Source: Blautia obeum ATCC 29174
GTDB taxonomy: Bacteria; Bacillota; Clostridia; Lachnospirales; Lachnospiraceae
Assembly (NCBI RefSeq): GCF_025147765.1
Contig: NZ_CP102265.1
Span: forward strand, 1,985,001 to 2,049,000
Direction of reading: 5' to 3'
Length of the DNA stretch: 64,000 nt
A program made the position numbers and the translations under genes. The notes below the pieces were generated by a model that was not told the origin of the DNA, searched no databases, and saw only the letters and a program-made list of their open reading frames with translations. Below, one piece after another: positions 36,821-44,962 of this stretch. Positions within the stretch are counted from its first letter, which is position 1, and each line of letters starts with the position of its first letter.

Positions 36821-37981
36821 TCAGTTATCCAGTTTCCCATAATAAGCGGAGCGGAAGCCGATGCTCGTGGACGAGTAGGAACGTGGATCGCCCAGGTTCA
36901 CGCCGAACACACCAGCACCCGAGGTGTCGTTCCAGTAGCCACCACAGATCGGCAAATATTCTCCGTCTGTACAATCCATATAACAATACGCATCTGGTTC
37001 CCCTGCGAATAATGCCAATTCTTTGAGCTGCTCGCTATTGCAGTTAATCTGTACATCGCTCCATCGTGTTCCAGTATAATCCTGTTCAATCTCTGGATCC
37101 GTTGTAATGCAGATGTTATCATCATCAACTGAAATTCTGATGATTTTTCCCTCATCATCTCTGATTGCTTCCCAGCAGTCCCCTTCCAGCGTCAGGTCAA
37201 TATCCATAGCAGCATCATTATTCTTTGCCGTCTCCAGTACACCATTTCTGATTCGCAATCCTCTTACCATTTCCCATACGTTACCGCAAAGGTCATGCAC
37301 TCCGGTTACTTTATGATTATGTGTCCATGTTGCCGGCCCTGATCCTGTCTTTGTTTTTCCGCTCTCTTCAATCGGTTCGCCTTTTTCTTCCAAATCTGCA
37401 TGGTACTTTCCGTAATTCGTATTTCCATGTGGCAAGGTTCCATCTCTCAGGCTGAGATTTGCAAGCAGTCCCCATTCAGCCCTTGTCATCATGTGCCAGC
37501 CTTCACCTTTAGAGAAGCAAACCTCTGCTGCTTCATCATTCGTAATGTTTGTCCAAGGTTTCTGGTATGGAAGGCTATATGGTTTACCGTTGATCTCGCA
37601 GTTTGGGTAAACTGAAATATAAATCGAATCGTACTCTTTTCCTCCAACAATAAATGCCGGATGGACTTTATCACTTCCACCGAATAATTCTTTATTTGTC
37701 ACTTTACGGAACCGGTGCATAAATGATGGGATTCCTGCGTTATCGTAAATTGCTACAACTTCATGCTCCACGCCATTCTCCACCTGATCTGTTGGTGTTA
37801 TCTGTTCTTCTGTACCACTTTTTTTCGGTTTAATAACCGCAGCAAATACAGACATAGATTCCGCTTCTTTCTTTTTTCTTGCAGCAAACAGCTTTGCTCT
37901 CACCATTTCTTCTGAAACAAATTCCTTAGAGCCTTTCGCTTTTACTGTAAATTCCCTTGCTTTAAAAACTGCTTTTGCCAT
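36821..37981 (-). CDS. DGR variable protein 2 (lectin-fold/FGE-like target)
   Basis: 386 residues. A basic, helical N-terminal part (MAKAVFKAREFTVKAKGSKEF) precedes a formylglycine-enzyme-like, C-type-lectin-fold domain: WHMMTRAEWGLLANLSLRDG, HGNTNYGKYH, SGPATWTHNHKVTGVHDLCGNVWEM, and the variable tail LPICGGYWNDTSGAGVF...GFRSAYYG. It is homologous along its length to the tail-module target at 53.8-54.9 kb. The C-terminal repeat (residues about 343-380) matches the DGR template except at adenines. It lies about 16 kb from the retroelement core, in a small-gene region. Likely a diversified ligand-binding protein. Confidence 0.9.
   Translation of the reverse strand: MAKAVFKAREFTVKAKGSKEFVSEEMVRAKLFAARKKKEAESMSVFAAVIKPKKSGTEEQITPTDQVENGVEHEVVAIYDNAGIPSFMHRFRKVTNKELFGGSDKVHPAFIVGGKEYDSIYISVYPNCEINGKPYSLPYQKPWTNITNDEAAEVCFSKGEGWHMMTRAEWGLLANLSLRDGTLPHGNTNYGKYHADLEEKGEPIEESGKTKTGSGPATWTHNHKVTGVHDLCGNVWEMVRGLRIRNGVLETAKNNDAAMDIDLTLEGDCWEAIRDDEGKIIRISVDDDNICITTDPEIEQDYTGTRWSDVQINCNSEQLKELALFAGEPDAYCYMDCTDGEYLPICGGYWNDTSGAGVFGVNLGDPRSYSSTSIGFRSAYYGKLDN
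36845..36956 (-). repeat. DGR variable repeat 2 (VR2)
   Basis: 112 bases aligned without gaps to the template repeat 53179-53290. Thirteen differences, all at template adenines (T on the plus strand); none elsewhere. The 3' end (CGGCTTCCGCTCCGCT in coding sense) is identical to the template, as expected for the initiation site. Confidence 0.95.
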
Positions 37982-37995
37982 TTTTGTTTCCTCCT

Positions 37996-38271
37996 CTATT
38001 TTCTTGTAAGTTCATCAACACAATCGTTCCAGCCGACTTTATAACTCGGCATCTTGCCTCCTTTTTGAAAGTATTCCTGATTGTATCTTCCTGTTACTTT
38101 CATTTTTTTCGGCAATTCTCTTAACGGGCACCCTTTCATTAACTCATCCCACGAATCCGAAGCATTAAAGTTTGCATCATCATCCTGTACTGTACATTCG
38201 TCTGAACCGTTAAGTAAGGGACATTCCGAACAGTGTTTTGGTGTATCTATCACTAATATTGATTTGCTCAT
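37996..38271 (-). CDS. Small Cys-containing phage protein
   Basis: 91 residues. Contains HCSECPLLNGSDECTV near the start and KGCPLREL, a compact Cys pattern found in many short phage proteins that list a core C-x2-C-P-L. The C-terminus (GWNDCVDELTRK) is the common end of this type. Start ATG 38271 follows GGAAGG. Function unknown. Confidence 0.6.
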   Translation of the reverse strand: MSKSILVIDTPKHCSECPLLNGSDECTVQDDDANFNASDSWDELMKGCPLRELPKKMKVTGRYNQEYFQKGGKMPSYKVGWNDCVDELTRK

Positions 38272-38286
38272 TTCGTCGCCTTCCAC

Positions 38287-38601
38287 TTATGGTCTGTACA
38301 TAAATGCATCAAAATCCAGATCTTTTTCTCTGGTTCTTCCTTTCTCAAACGGATAGCTACCATCCATCATTGCTTTTACATCTTGCAATTCTGCGATAAG
38401 AGCATCTATGCTATCTGCTTTTGAGAATGTCAGAATAACTTCTGCCTGAACTGGATCCCATTCATCTTCGACAGGAACTTTTTCACCTATTTCATGTGGC
38501 TCCTGCGTAATACAACATAGTGCCCCAACGCCATTGCTTAAGGCTCCTGTCATTCTGATATCTCCTGAACCAAATTCCATTTTTGCTTTGCCTTTTATCA
38601 T
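38287..38601 (-). CDS. Small phage protein, unknown
   Basis: 104 residues, single domain, mixed helix and strand, no recognised motif. Start ATG 38601 has AGGAG 11 bases upstream; ATG 38580 is a fallback. Sits in the compact leftward early-gene array. Confidence 0.55.
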   Translation of the reverse strand: MIKGKAKMEFGSGDIRMTGALSNGVGALCCITQEPHEIGEKVPVEDEWDPVQAEVILTFSKADSIDALIAELQDVKAMMDGSYPFEKGRTREKDLDFDAFMYRP

Positions 38602-38621
38602 CTTCTAATTTCTCCTGTTCT

Positions 38622-39179
38622 CTAAATATTGAATAAATCAAATATTGATAATTGCCCTTCTGGTAAAGACTTCTCTATTTCTGCAACCGGTGTAATATCT
38701 CTCAGTTCTTCTTTTATGGATTGCATCATTCCTGAAAAATCCCAATGTATAAATCTTCGCATTGCAACAAGATCATCTTCTGAAATACTCTGGCTATATC
38801 CAGAAATGTATTTGATTATTTCTACTTCTTTCTGGCTCTTTTCGCTTTTTCCGAATAATCCTATGTAATCCGGATTTTCCTTTATATTTCGCATAAGCTC
38901 AGATGTCTTTCGCCTGATCTCATCGCCTTTTACCATGTAATTTGGTGGTACCTTTTCTGGAAGCGGCAAATAGTATTCTTCCGGGTAATCCCCTTCCTGC
39001 AGTTCTTCCTCGCACAGCCTACGTCCATATATGATGTGATTCCTTACCAGGTTCAGGTTTACTCCATCAGTCCAAAATGGATCGTTGCCTCCGTTTTCCC
39101 GGAGCCTTTTCCATTGTTCATGAGATTCCCTGATAACCTCAGCAAGCTGTTCCTTTCTGTTCCTCTGCCTTTTTGCCAT
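38622..39179 (-). CDS. Phage protein of unknown function
   Basis: 185 residues, charged and helical, starting AKRQRNRKEQLAEVIRESHEQWK. Contains a HIIYGRRLCEEEL block. No enzyme motif is recognised. GGGAGCATAGGAA precedes ATG 39179; the upstream gene's end overlaps its start by 41 bases. Confidence 0.55.
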   Translation of the reverse strand: MAKRQRNRKEQLAEVIRESHEQWKRLRENGGNDPFWTDGVNLNLVRNHIIYGRRLCEEELQEGDYPEEYYLPLPEKVPPNYMVKGDEIRRKTSELMRNIKENPDYIGLFGKSEKSQKEVEIIKYISGYSQSISEDDLVAMRRFIHWDFSGMMQSIKEELRDITPVAEIEKSLPEGQLSIFDLFNI

Positions 39180-39447
39180 TTCCTATGCTCCCAAACTTCG
39201 CTTCGATTGCCTCTTTGATCTTTCCTCTCAGCGCCGGTCCTACGCCTTTGACCTCTCCGATCACTTCCATAAGCTGTTCATCTGTAATTGTTCTGACCGG
39301 TTTTTCTGTTACTGATTTTTTACCATCATTGAAACCGTTTGTATAAACACGTGTGCAAAACGCATCAAACTGCTGATGATCATATTTCTTTACTGTCTTA
39401 TACACCTCTCTAGTGGTTGTGTACCCTCCCATGCATCTTTTCGCCAT
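39139..39447 (-). CDS. Helix-hairpin-helix-like small phage protein
   Basis: 102 residues. The C-terminal part (TDEQLMEVIGEVKGVGPALRGKIKEAIEA) has the VKGVGPALRGKI helix-hairpin-helix pattern, which usually contacts DNA backbone. ATG 39447 is chosen because GGAGGAG lies just before it; the open frame extends further upstream without a site. Overlaps its downstream neighbour by 41 bases. Confidence 0.6.
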   Translation of the reverse strand: MAKRCMGGYTTTREVYKTVKKYDHQQFDAFCTRVYTNGFNDGKKSVTEKPVRTITDEQLMEVIGEVKGVGPALRGKIKEAIEAKFGSIGNGKKAEEQKGTAC

Positions 39448-39449
39448 TA

Positions 39450-39653
39450 TTACTCCTCCTGTGCTTGTAGCCATTCTCTGACGTTCTTTTCTCTCTTTTC
39501 TATCGGACACTCAGCAGCGCAACCGCTTTCATAGTCCTCGCATCCTTCATCGCAACTCGGTACTTTCAATCCTTCTGCGTAGACCTCGCCCCACGCCAGC
39601 AGATCAACAAGTTCCTCGTCAGATAAATTCCGGATTTTATCAGCATTTGTCAT
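39450..39653 (-). CDS. Small Cys-rich phage protein
   Basis: 67 residues: TNADKIRNLSDEELVDLLAW, then CDEGCEDYESGCAAECP and a REWLQAQEE end. This is the typical layout of a short phage protein with a helical N-terminus, a Cys knuckle and an end resembling REWL. GGAGG precedes ATG 39653. Role unknown. Confidence 0.6.
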   Translation of the reverse strand: MTNADKIRNLSDEELVDLLAWGEVYAEGLKVPSCDEGCEDYESGCAAECPIEKREKNVREWLQAQEE

Positions 39654-39654
39654 T

Positions 39655-40563
39655 TCAACTCCTCCAACTCTTTTTTACTCTTTCCAGTGAATATCTGGCA
39701 TTATCTGTAAGCTGTCTCTGCCAGCAATTATTTTTCCGGCTCCATCTAAAGCCATTCTTTTTAAGAATATCTCTTACTTCCGCTTCCGGTTTACCATCAA
39801 AGAAAAGCTGTAAACGCATGATTTCCGTATTTTCTACGATGCGGAAATACTCATTTTCACTTTCTGTATTTCCTTCCGTTTTAGCCGCTCTGAGCTTCTT
39901 GAGTCTGCCTTCTATCCGGTGAATCTCTGCATTATTGTTTGAAAGCTGGTATGTGGCAAAAGGCTTGTCCTCATAATGCCAGTCCTTCTGCATTTTCTCT
40001 TTCAGGCTATCGATCTGTTCCTGTGTCAATACAGGGCATCCATCTAATGTTTTATTCTTTCTGTAGTAGGCATTTGCAGCTTTCATCTTCTCCTGCAATT
40101 CCTTTAATCCGTTCAGCTTCTTTTCCAAACGTTCTACTGCATCCACATCACCAGATTTAATAATGCCCTTCCCGTTTCCAATGCTCCGGATCCGGTTAAG
40201 CATCTTCTGGATTTCCTGAAATTCTTGATAGTTTCTATCAGATGCAGCATTCTGTTTTTCTTTCTTCTTTACTGGAAAGTTCGCTGGTCCACAGATCATA
40301 ACTGATGGACACATACAACCAATGCGGCTTCGATCATTCAAATTGGCTGCCATCTTTTTGGAATATCTATCTGCAATACCGTATACCCTGTCAGCTTCCT
40401 TTGGTCTGCTCTCAGCAACCTTGTCTGCCAGATCATACGCTTCGTCAACATATCCTTTGTATTCTGCTGTCAGGCTGCCTTCCTTATAATCCCGGAATGA
40501 CATCATCTCATGAGCAGACCTTGCGGACTGCTCATTGATCTCGTAATAGATTCGTTCTCTCAT
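39655..40563 (-). CDS. Phage protein with conserved C-terminal GFRW/WQRQLT domain
   Basis: 302 residues. The C-terminal segment (RLQLFFDGKPEAEVRDILKKNGFRW followed by NNCWQRQLTDNARYSLERV) matches a domain common in phage and conjugative-element proteins. The middle is coiled-coil (LEKKLNGLKELQEKMKAAN). Two Cys (MCPSVMICGP) may bind metal. Function not established. Its ATG start overlaps the end of the GHKL-type gene (4 bases). Confidence 0.65.
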   Translation of the reverse strand: MRERIYYEINEQSARSAHEMMSFRDYKEGSLTAEYKGYVDEAYDLADKVAESRPKEADRVYGIADRYSKKMAANLNDRSRIGCMCPSVMICGPANFPVKKKEKQNAASDRNYQEFQEIQKMLNRIRSIGNGKGIIKSGDVDAVERLEKKLNGLKELQEKMKAANAYYRKNKTLDGCPVLTQEQIDSLKEKMQKDWHYEDKPFATYQLSNNNAEIHRIEGRLKKLRAAKTEGNTESENEYFRIVENTEIMRLQLFFDGKPEAEVRDILKKNGFRWSRKNNCWQRQLTDNARYSLERVKKSWRS

Positions 40564-41690
40564 TCTTCTTTTTCCTCCTCTTCGTCTGATAATTCATCCA
40601 AGAATCCGTACAGCTCAATGATTTCGTCCTCATTCAGCTTAGATTCTATTCTTTCTGCAAAATCGCAAAATCTTTCACATAATGGTTTCTGGGATTCTCT
40701 GATCTTTTTGTTTTCTTCCTCCACGTCCTCAAAATATGTAGAGGCAAGAATGACTTTCTTCTTCGCCTCAGAAACAATGACCGGCTTATAACCTCGCTTT
40801 TTTAAGGCTTCCATATCTTTCTGATCTGTAACCGGTGCTGCCTTCGCACCATATTCATTGATAAAATCTTCTGCGATCTCATTTTTGAGGTCTTCCGGTA
40901 CACACTCACACATAATGTACTGACCACTGTATGAATCAATAGATTTTTTCAACAGTTCTGCATTCTGAGCATTTTCAACCATTTTGGAAGCATACCAGCA
41001 AACATCGAATGAATTTACCATGTTTCTGTCTCTTTCCAATCTCACGTAACATGGTTTGAAGTCTACTCCAATGTCAAGTCTTGGTTCTTCGCAGATATAT
41101 AATCCTCCAACAAATATCTTTCCTTTATGTTCTGGGCTTTCCAGAATATCTCCATACATTGTTTCGATTTTCTGATAATCTCCCTGCAAATGGAGATTGG
41201 AATTTGTGACTTTCTCATATTCTTCTGGCGAAATTCCGGAAATTTCAATCATAAGGCTATGATCTGGTACTTTCTCCCATACTGCCGCAGTTTCTACAAA
41301 AAATGTAGGTACTAAAGCACCATCATATTTTCTGGATTTTACCAGTCTCGGTCTCCAGACTTCACGCCTGCAGTAATTGTTGAATACAACTGTTTTGCCC
41401 AATCGCAGAAGAACAACCGTTGCAATTTTGTACCCTTCTCCATGATTCCCGATCATTGCATCATCATCATTTTTAGTGGTCGTTCCGAACAGAAGTGTCT
41501 TAATATCCAGCTCGCTATGCTTGTTTCCGATTATCAGTTTTTCTTCTGCCTCGTCATATTCAAATAACATTTTGTTGCTGCTGTCTCTGGTTTCCTCATC
41601 AATGGAGTTCTGGAAGAACTCTCTCACTGCTTCTGTTACGCCCCATCCCGGGACATAATCCGCACTGATACTCAATTCATATTTTCGCAT
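40560..41690 (-). CDS. GHKL-type ATPase-like phage protein
   Basis: 376 residues. The N-terminus holds an N-box (EAVREFFQNSIDEETR) with an invariant-type Asn, and a glycine-rich lid (GNHGEGYKIATVVLLRLGK); GHKL ATPases such as Hsp90, MutL and gyrase B have these motifs. The rest is alpha/beta with an acidic C-terminal tail (ELSDEEEEKEE). It is not a gyrase or a histidine kinase. A role in DNA or RNA handling, or in countering host defence, is speculative. GGAGAG precedes ATG 41690. Confidence 0.65.
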   Translation of the reverse strand: MRKYELSISADYVPGWGVTEAVREFFQNSIDEETRDSSNKMLFEYDEAEEKLIIGNKHSELDIKTLLFGTTTKNDDDAMIGNHGEGYKIATVVLLRLGKTVVFNNYCRREVWRPRLVKSRKYDGALVPTFFVETAAVWEKVPDHSLMIEISGISPEEYEKVTNSNLHLQGDYQKIETMYGDILESPEHKGKIFVGGLYICEEPRLDIGVDFKPCYVRLERDRNMVNSFDVCWYASKMVENAQNAELLKKSIDSYSGQYIMCECVPEDLKNEIAEDFINEYGAKAAPVTDQKDMEALKKRGYKPVIVSEAKKKVILASTYFEDVEEENKKIRESQKPLCERFCDFAERIESKLNEDEIIELYGFLDELSDEEEEKEE

Positions 41691-41896
41691 TTTCTTCTCT
41701 CCTGTTCTCTGTACTCATTCATTGTTGGACGTTTCCCGTCCAGATCATCCCATGTATAAGGCTCTTTAGTTTCCTGCTCATAATTTGCTTTGTAGCAGTC
41801 TCGACATACGCACCGACCACTGAGCCATCTCATTTCGCCCCAGTATTCAGGTTTCTTGCATTCTTTGCAGATCACAATTTCATCATTCAATGTCAT
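41672..41896 (-). CDS. Small zinc-ribbon-like phage protein
   Basis: 74 residues with CKECKKPEYWGEMRW and CVCRDCYKANY, giving two Cys-x2-Cys knuckles for one zinc. Helical C-terminus. An open frame extends to a TTG at 41935; ATG 41896 is the more likely start, but the run of G before it is very close. Overlaps the ATPase gene by 19 bases. Confidence 0.6.
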   Translation of the reverse strand: MTLNDEIVICKECKKPEYWGEMRWLSGRCVCRDCYKANYEQETKEPYTWDDLDGKRPTMNEYREQERRKCENMN

Positions 41897-42017
41897 GCCC
41901 CCCTTGTTTTCTTCCTGCCCCTGTGTTAATATCAAACCGAGGCGGCGGCAGGTGAAAACCGCCCCGGTTCATTTGGATTTTGGCTCCGGTTCTATTTCTC
42001 AGGTAGGCTCCGGAGCC

Positions 42018-42188
42018 TTATTCTTTTTTCTCTTTCTTCTCTGCTTCTTTTTCTGGAAGTTCATTTCCTGTCATATAAGTTGCTAAGTCGTATGCTTCTT
42101 CTGCTGTATGTCCATGTGCTAAAGCCCATCGCATTGCTCTCACAACCATGTCCCCTGTATTTTTAGTTGGCATTTCAAACTCCTCCAT
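42018..42188 (-). CDS. Small acidic/basic phage protein
   Basis: 56 residues (MEEFEMPTKNTGDMVVRAMR start, KKEKKE end). AGGTGAG precedes ATG 42188. First gene after promoter P1. Function unknown. Confidence 0.5.
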   Translation of the reverse strand: MEEFEMPTKNTGDMVVRAMRWALAHGHTAEEAYDLATYMTGNELPEKEAEKKEKKE

Positions 42189-42207
42189 TTTCTCACCTGC
42201 CTTTCTC

Positions 42208-42263
42208 AAACTCATTTAATTGAGTTTGTAATTATAATTTAACACGCAGTTAGTAGTTGTCAA
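42208..42263 (-). promoter_or_regulatory. Phage promoter-operator unit 1
   Basis: Minus strand TTGACA (42258-42263), 16-base spacer, TAAATT (42236-42241), followed at the start of transcription by a palindromic operator AAACTCATTTAATTGAGTTT (42208-42227). Units at 44.6 and 46.9 kb share the same layout. This one overlaps the end of the upstream HTH gene and drives the small gene at 42018. Confidence 0.8.
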
Positions 42264-42615
42264 TACCCTGTTTTACATTTTCCTCATTTTTGTGAGTTTT
42301 TAATTCCAGTGAATATCCCATTGTTGAAAACAATGCCTGAACACATTCATAGCTGACCTGTTCTTCATCTGTGCTTGCAAAGAAATCTGCAATTTCTTTT
42401 TCTCCCGGATCCGCTGCACCTTTCTTTTTCTCAACTACCAGATCATAGTCCAATGCTGCAAGAATCTTTCTTACTGTCTCGAAATTGGGTCTGGTATTCT
42501 TATTCAGCTTCGTCCAAAGATTCTGCCGGGTTGTTCCCGCCTTTTCTGCCAATAAATCGTATGTCATTCCTCTGTTTGACATTTCCTCTTTGATAAATTC
42601 TACAATGTTCTGCAT
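42250..42615 (-). CDS. Cro/C1-type HTH regulator
   Basis: 121 residues. The N-terminal helix-turn-helix (IKEEMSNRGMTYDLLAEKAG, then TTRQNLWTKLNKNTRPNFET) is the XRE/Cro type. The C-terminal half is acidic and without a protease fold, so it is not a LexA-like CI repressor. It sits next to operator unit 1, making it a candidate regulator of the three units. Its stop lies within promoter P1. Confidence 0.8.
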   Translation of the reverse strand: MQNIVEFIKEEMSNRGMTYDLLAEKAGTTRQNLWTKLNKNTRPNFETVRKILAALDYDLVVEKKKGAADPGEKEIADFFASTDEEQVSYECVQALFSTMGYSLELKTHKNEENVKQGIDNY

Positions 42616-42623
42616 TTTTCCTC

Positions 42624-42920
42624 CTATGCCACTCGATATCTGTATTCAATGCACTCCCAGTTACCGTTCCATTCTGCCGAATCAGCCATGATTCCTTTCT
42701 GTTCCTCCACTATCTCAAGCAGATCGCCTTCGTACAGTTCTTCCATCGGATAGCCCCTTTCCTTTTCAATCTCCTTGATTTCACCATCCAGGAACAAATT
42801 GCCATTTTCGTAGATTGGTTCGTCCTCATCCCATGCACTTTTTTTTCTGAATGCCCTTGGGTTTTCCCATTCTTCTCGGCGGCGTTCCCAGTATTCATCT
42901 TCACTAGGTAGTCCACACAT
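42624..42920 (-). CDS. Small acidic phage protein
   Basis: 98 residues, rich in Glu and aromatic residues (EDEYWERRREEWENPRAF). GGGAGG precedes ATG 42920. No family recognised. Confidence 0.5.
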   Translation of the reverse strand: MCGLPSEDEYWERRREEWENPRAFRKKSAWDEDEPIYENGNLFLDGEIKEIEKERGYPMEELYEGDLLEIVEEQKGIMADSAEWNGNWECIEYRYRVA

Positions 42921-42941
42921 GATGTCTCGCCTCCCCTCAAA

Positions 42942-43121
42942 TCATTTTGGTATATATTCATATCTGGTATGCCAATGATACTGATACAACCCTGTCACCG
43001 GATCGATGCCTTCATACCTCTCTCGCCATTCTTCCAGCATTTCCCGATATGTAAACAATTCTCCGGTTTCTTTATTCCGGTACAGCCTTGCCGGCTGTTC
43101 TCCGGTGTTTGCCTTATCCAT
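42942..43121 (-). CDS. Very small phage protein
   Basis: 59 residues; ATG 43121 follows GGGAGGCG, whereas the longer open frame upstream has no site. Sequence such as RLYRNKETGELFTYREMLEEW is common among short phage early proteins. Overlaps the neighbouring gene by 8 bases. Confidence 0.5.
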   Translation of the reverse strand: MDKANTGEQPARLYRNKETGELFTYREMLEEWRERYEGIDPVTGLYQYHWHTRYEYIPK

Positions 43122-43560
43122 CTTGCTCGCCTCCCTCTTCTGGTAAATACTCAACTTTAATGTGAGCCGCCATGAAACAATCGGGTTCTCCATCAAATTT
43201 ATTTCCTGCAGCTGAGTTGAGCGTATCTCCTCTTTCCTCACAGCACTCTCTCGGGCTGCAACAGTCTGTGTTCTTCCAAAGCTTTCCATTTTCGTCCTCG
43301 TATACATACCGTCCCCAGTCGTCCCTGCCGATATATTTCAGATGCAGTGTTTTAATTTTTACCGCAACCAGTTCATAACCAACAACATCAAAATGTCCGA
43401 GCGGCTTTTCGTATTCAATGTAGCCCCATGCCTGGCAGCCTACTTCCTCAACAAATTTTTTATTGTCAAAATTCTCAATCTCCAAGACTTCGTTATTTTG
43501 GGGCTTCGGGTATCCTCCCGGCATAACTGGACGCTGTGTGCTGTAATAACGATATTTCAT
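43114..43560 (-). CDS. Phage protein of unknown function
   Basis: 148 residues with a LDV-like core (GYIEYEKPLGHFDVVGYELV) seen in a family of phage and conjugative-element proteins (LPD-type), then a Cys-rich stretch (CCSPRECCEERG). GGAGGAAG precedes ATG 43560. No catalytic motif is recognised. Confidence 0.6.
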   Translation of the reverse strand: MKYRYYSTQRPVMPGGYPKPQNNEVLEIENFDNKKFVEEVGCQAWGYIEYEKPLGHFDVVGYELVAVKIKTLHLKYIGRDDWGRYVYEDENGKLWKNTDCCSPRECCEERGDTLNSAAGNKFDGEPDCFMAAHIKVEYLPEEGGEQDG

Positions 43561-43619
43561 TGTTTTTGCTTCCTCCTCTTATTTTTTTCTGCCCCAGGTT
43601 TCTGAGGCAGATCACTTTA

Positions 43620-44135
43620 TTAATCAAGCAGGCATTCCTGCGAGATGCTGTATTTCTCTTTCAGCTTTTCAAAAGCTCTGTTTGTTACCCGGTATTCATT
43701 CCAACCAACTCTATGATCTTTTGAACAGAAGTCCTTTTCCTGATATTTTTTTATAAGCTCAATGCCTCTGCCTTTAAGTTCCAGTGGTGTGTCAATGAAC
43801 CAGTGTTTCCCGTAATATCCTCTGGATGCCTCCATCTGGCATTCTGGTTTCTGGCCTCCCATTTCTGGCGTATAGCAATACACTCCAGGAGCCTCAGCAA
43901 CTTCTTTTTCTATCGGATCCGGTTTTGCCATCTCCAGCCGTTTTTCTCGTCCTTGCTCTGTCAGTTTTTGTGCCTCGCCGTCCAGAAGCTTTCCTGATTT
44001 CTCCAACTGCTCTATACTCTCAACATAAAAATTGAGAACCTCTTTTGTAGCTGCAACAGCAATCAGTCTGGAAAGATTATCATAACCACTGCTGGCTGCC
44101 TGCGCTTTTACTGGAAACCGAATGATCTGTGCCAT
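43620..44135 (-). CDS. Phage protein, unknown function
   Basis: 171 residues from ATG 44135 (GAGAGGG precedes it). N-terminal AQIIRFPVKAQAASSGYDNL, a helical middle, and a C-terminal WFIDTPLELKGRGI..RVGWNEYRVTNRAFEKL block. The open frame continues upstream to 44192, overlapping the next small gene; that extension lacks a good site. No family assigned. Confidence 0.55.
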   Translation of the reverse strand: MAQIIRFPVKAQAASSGYDNLSRLIAVAATKEVLNFYVESIEQLEKSGKLLDGEAQKLTEQGREKRLEMAKPDPIEKEVAEAPGVYCYTPEMGGQKPECQMEASRGYYGKHWFIDTPLELKGRGIELIKKYQEKDFCSKDHRVGWNEYRVTNRAFEKLKEKYSISQECLLD

Positions 44136-44154
44136 GCCATTTGCCCTCTCTTTC

Positions 44155-44295
44155 TCATTTCTGACTGTTAATGTATTTTCTGCATCCTGCATAAGAACCG
44201 GTATAAACTACCTTACCCTGATATGCTACTGTACAGGTATCACTCCATCTGCTAATCTCGTACACTTTTCCATTTGCCAGTTCGTATCGCTCCAC
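44155..44295 (-). CDS. Short unlisted gene with GTG start
   Basis: 46 residues (MERYELANGKVYEISRWSDT...). The GTG at 44295 has a strong GGAGGAAT 6 bases upstream, so it is a better-supported start than any ATG nearby. Function unknown; overlaps the upstream part of the neighbouring open frame. Confidence 0.55.
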   Translation of the reverse strand: MERYELANGKVYEISRWSDTCTVAYQGKVVYTGSYAGCRKYINSQK

Positions 44296-44297
44296 TT

Positions 44298-44540
44298 CTA
44301 TTCCTCCTCATTTCTCATCAGGCACTTTAACATATCAAGCTGTTCAGAATACTTATCCTTCCTGTCAATAGCCTCCTGCAGCTCTTTTACTTTTCCAGGC
44401 ATGAACATTGCAATGTTTCTTGGATCGCCGTTCTGTGCCTTCTCCTTAATCTCTTTCATGCATCTTTCGATGTTTTCCTGCTCCCATTCGATTCTCATTT
44501 TTACGCTTTTGATCATGCCTTCTAATTTTCCCTGTTTCAT
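44298..44540 (-). CDS. Small coiled-coil phage protein
   Basis: 80 residues, mostly charged heptad-like helix (KQGKLEGMIKSVKMRIEWEQ, EAIDRKDKYSEQLDML). First gene behind promoter-operator unit 2, about 50 bases downstream. No function inferred. Confidence 0.55.
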   Translation of the reverse strand: MKQGKLEGMIKSVKMRIEWEQENIERCMKEIKEKAQNGDPRNIAMFMPGKVKELQEAIDRKDKYSEQLDMLKCLMRNEEE

Positions 44541-44586
44541 CTGCTTTTTCTCCTATAACTCATTTTAATGTGATTCCACTATTCAC

Positions 44587-44633
44587 AACTCGTTCTTATG
44601 AGTTTAATATAACACGTAGGTTAGTAGTGTCAA
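44587..44633 (-). promoter_or_regulatory. Phage promoter-operator unit 2
   Basis: Minus strand TTGACA (44628-44633), 16-base spacer, TATATT (44606-44611), then the operator palindrome AACTCGTTCTTATGAGTT (44587-44604) at the start of transcription. The -35 upstream region GTAAAA.AGGGTA is also shared with units 1 and 3. Confidence 0.85.
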
Positions 44634-44668
44634 TACCCTCTTTTACAAAAAATGAGAAAAAAATTTAA

Positions 44669-44694
44669 GGACAGCTCATTTTATTGAGCCATCC
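44669..44694 (-). terminator. Terminator upstream of promoter unit 2
   Basis: On the minus strand GGATGGCTCA / TGAGCTGTCC (10 pairs, two G-T wobbles) with a 6-base loop and a following T-rich stretch. Its centre GCTCATTTTATTGAGC resembles the phage operator. It ends the 44.7-46.9 kb transcript just before unit 2. Confidence 0.6.
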
Positions 44695-44704
44695 CCTTTT
44701 AGCT

Positions 44705-44962
44705 TTATTCTGTGCCCTCCTGCATATTCTTCAATAATTCCCATGCCATCTTGAACCCTGCGTAGAATCCTGTTTCCTCCGCTGCCGCTCCGTACTGACT
44801 TACCCATAACATAATATCATCTATACCACCATTCCCGATTTGCATCTCATTTAGAACGCTGATAACTTTTTTATATGTAACTGCCATTCTTTCCGGATCC
44901 GGTTCATCGCTCTCAATCCGGTTTTCGTAATAGCCTTGGAATATCTGCTGTAATGCTGTCAT
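44705..44962 (-). CDS. Small phage protein, helical
   Basis: 85 residues, TALQQIFQGYYENRIESDEP start and an Ala/Trp-rich amphipathic middle. Its start overlaps the stop of the upstream gene (ATGA), so the two are coupled. Function unknown. Confidence 0.55.
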   Translation of the reverse strand: MTALQQIFQGYYENRIESDEPDPERMAVTYKKVISVLNEMQIGNGGIDDIMLWVSQYGAAAEETGFYAGFKMAWELLKNMQEGTE

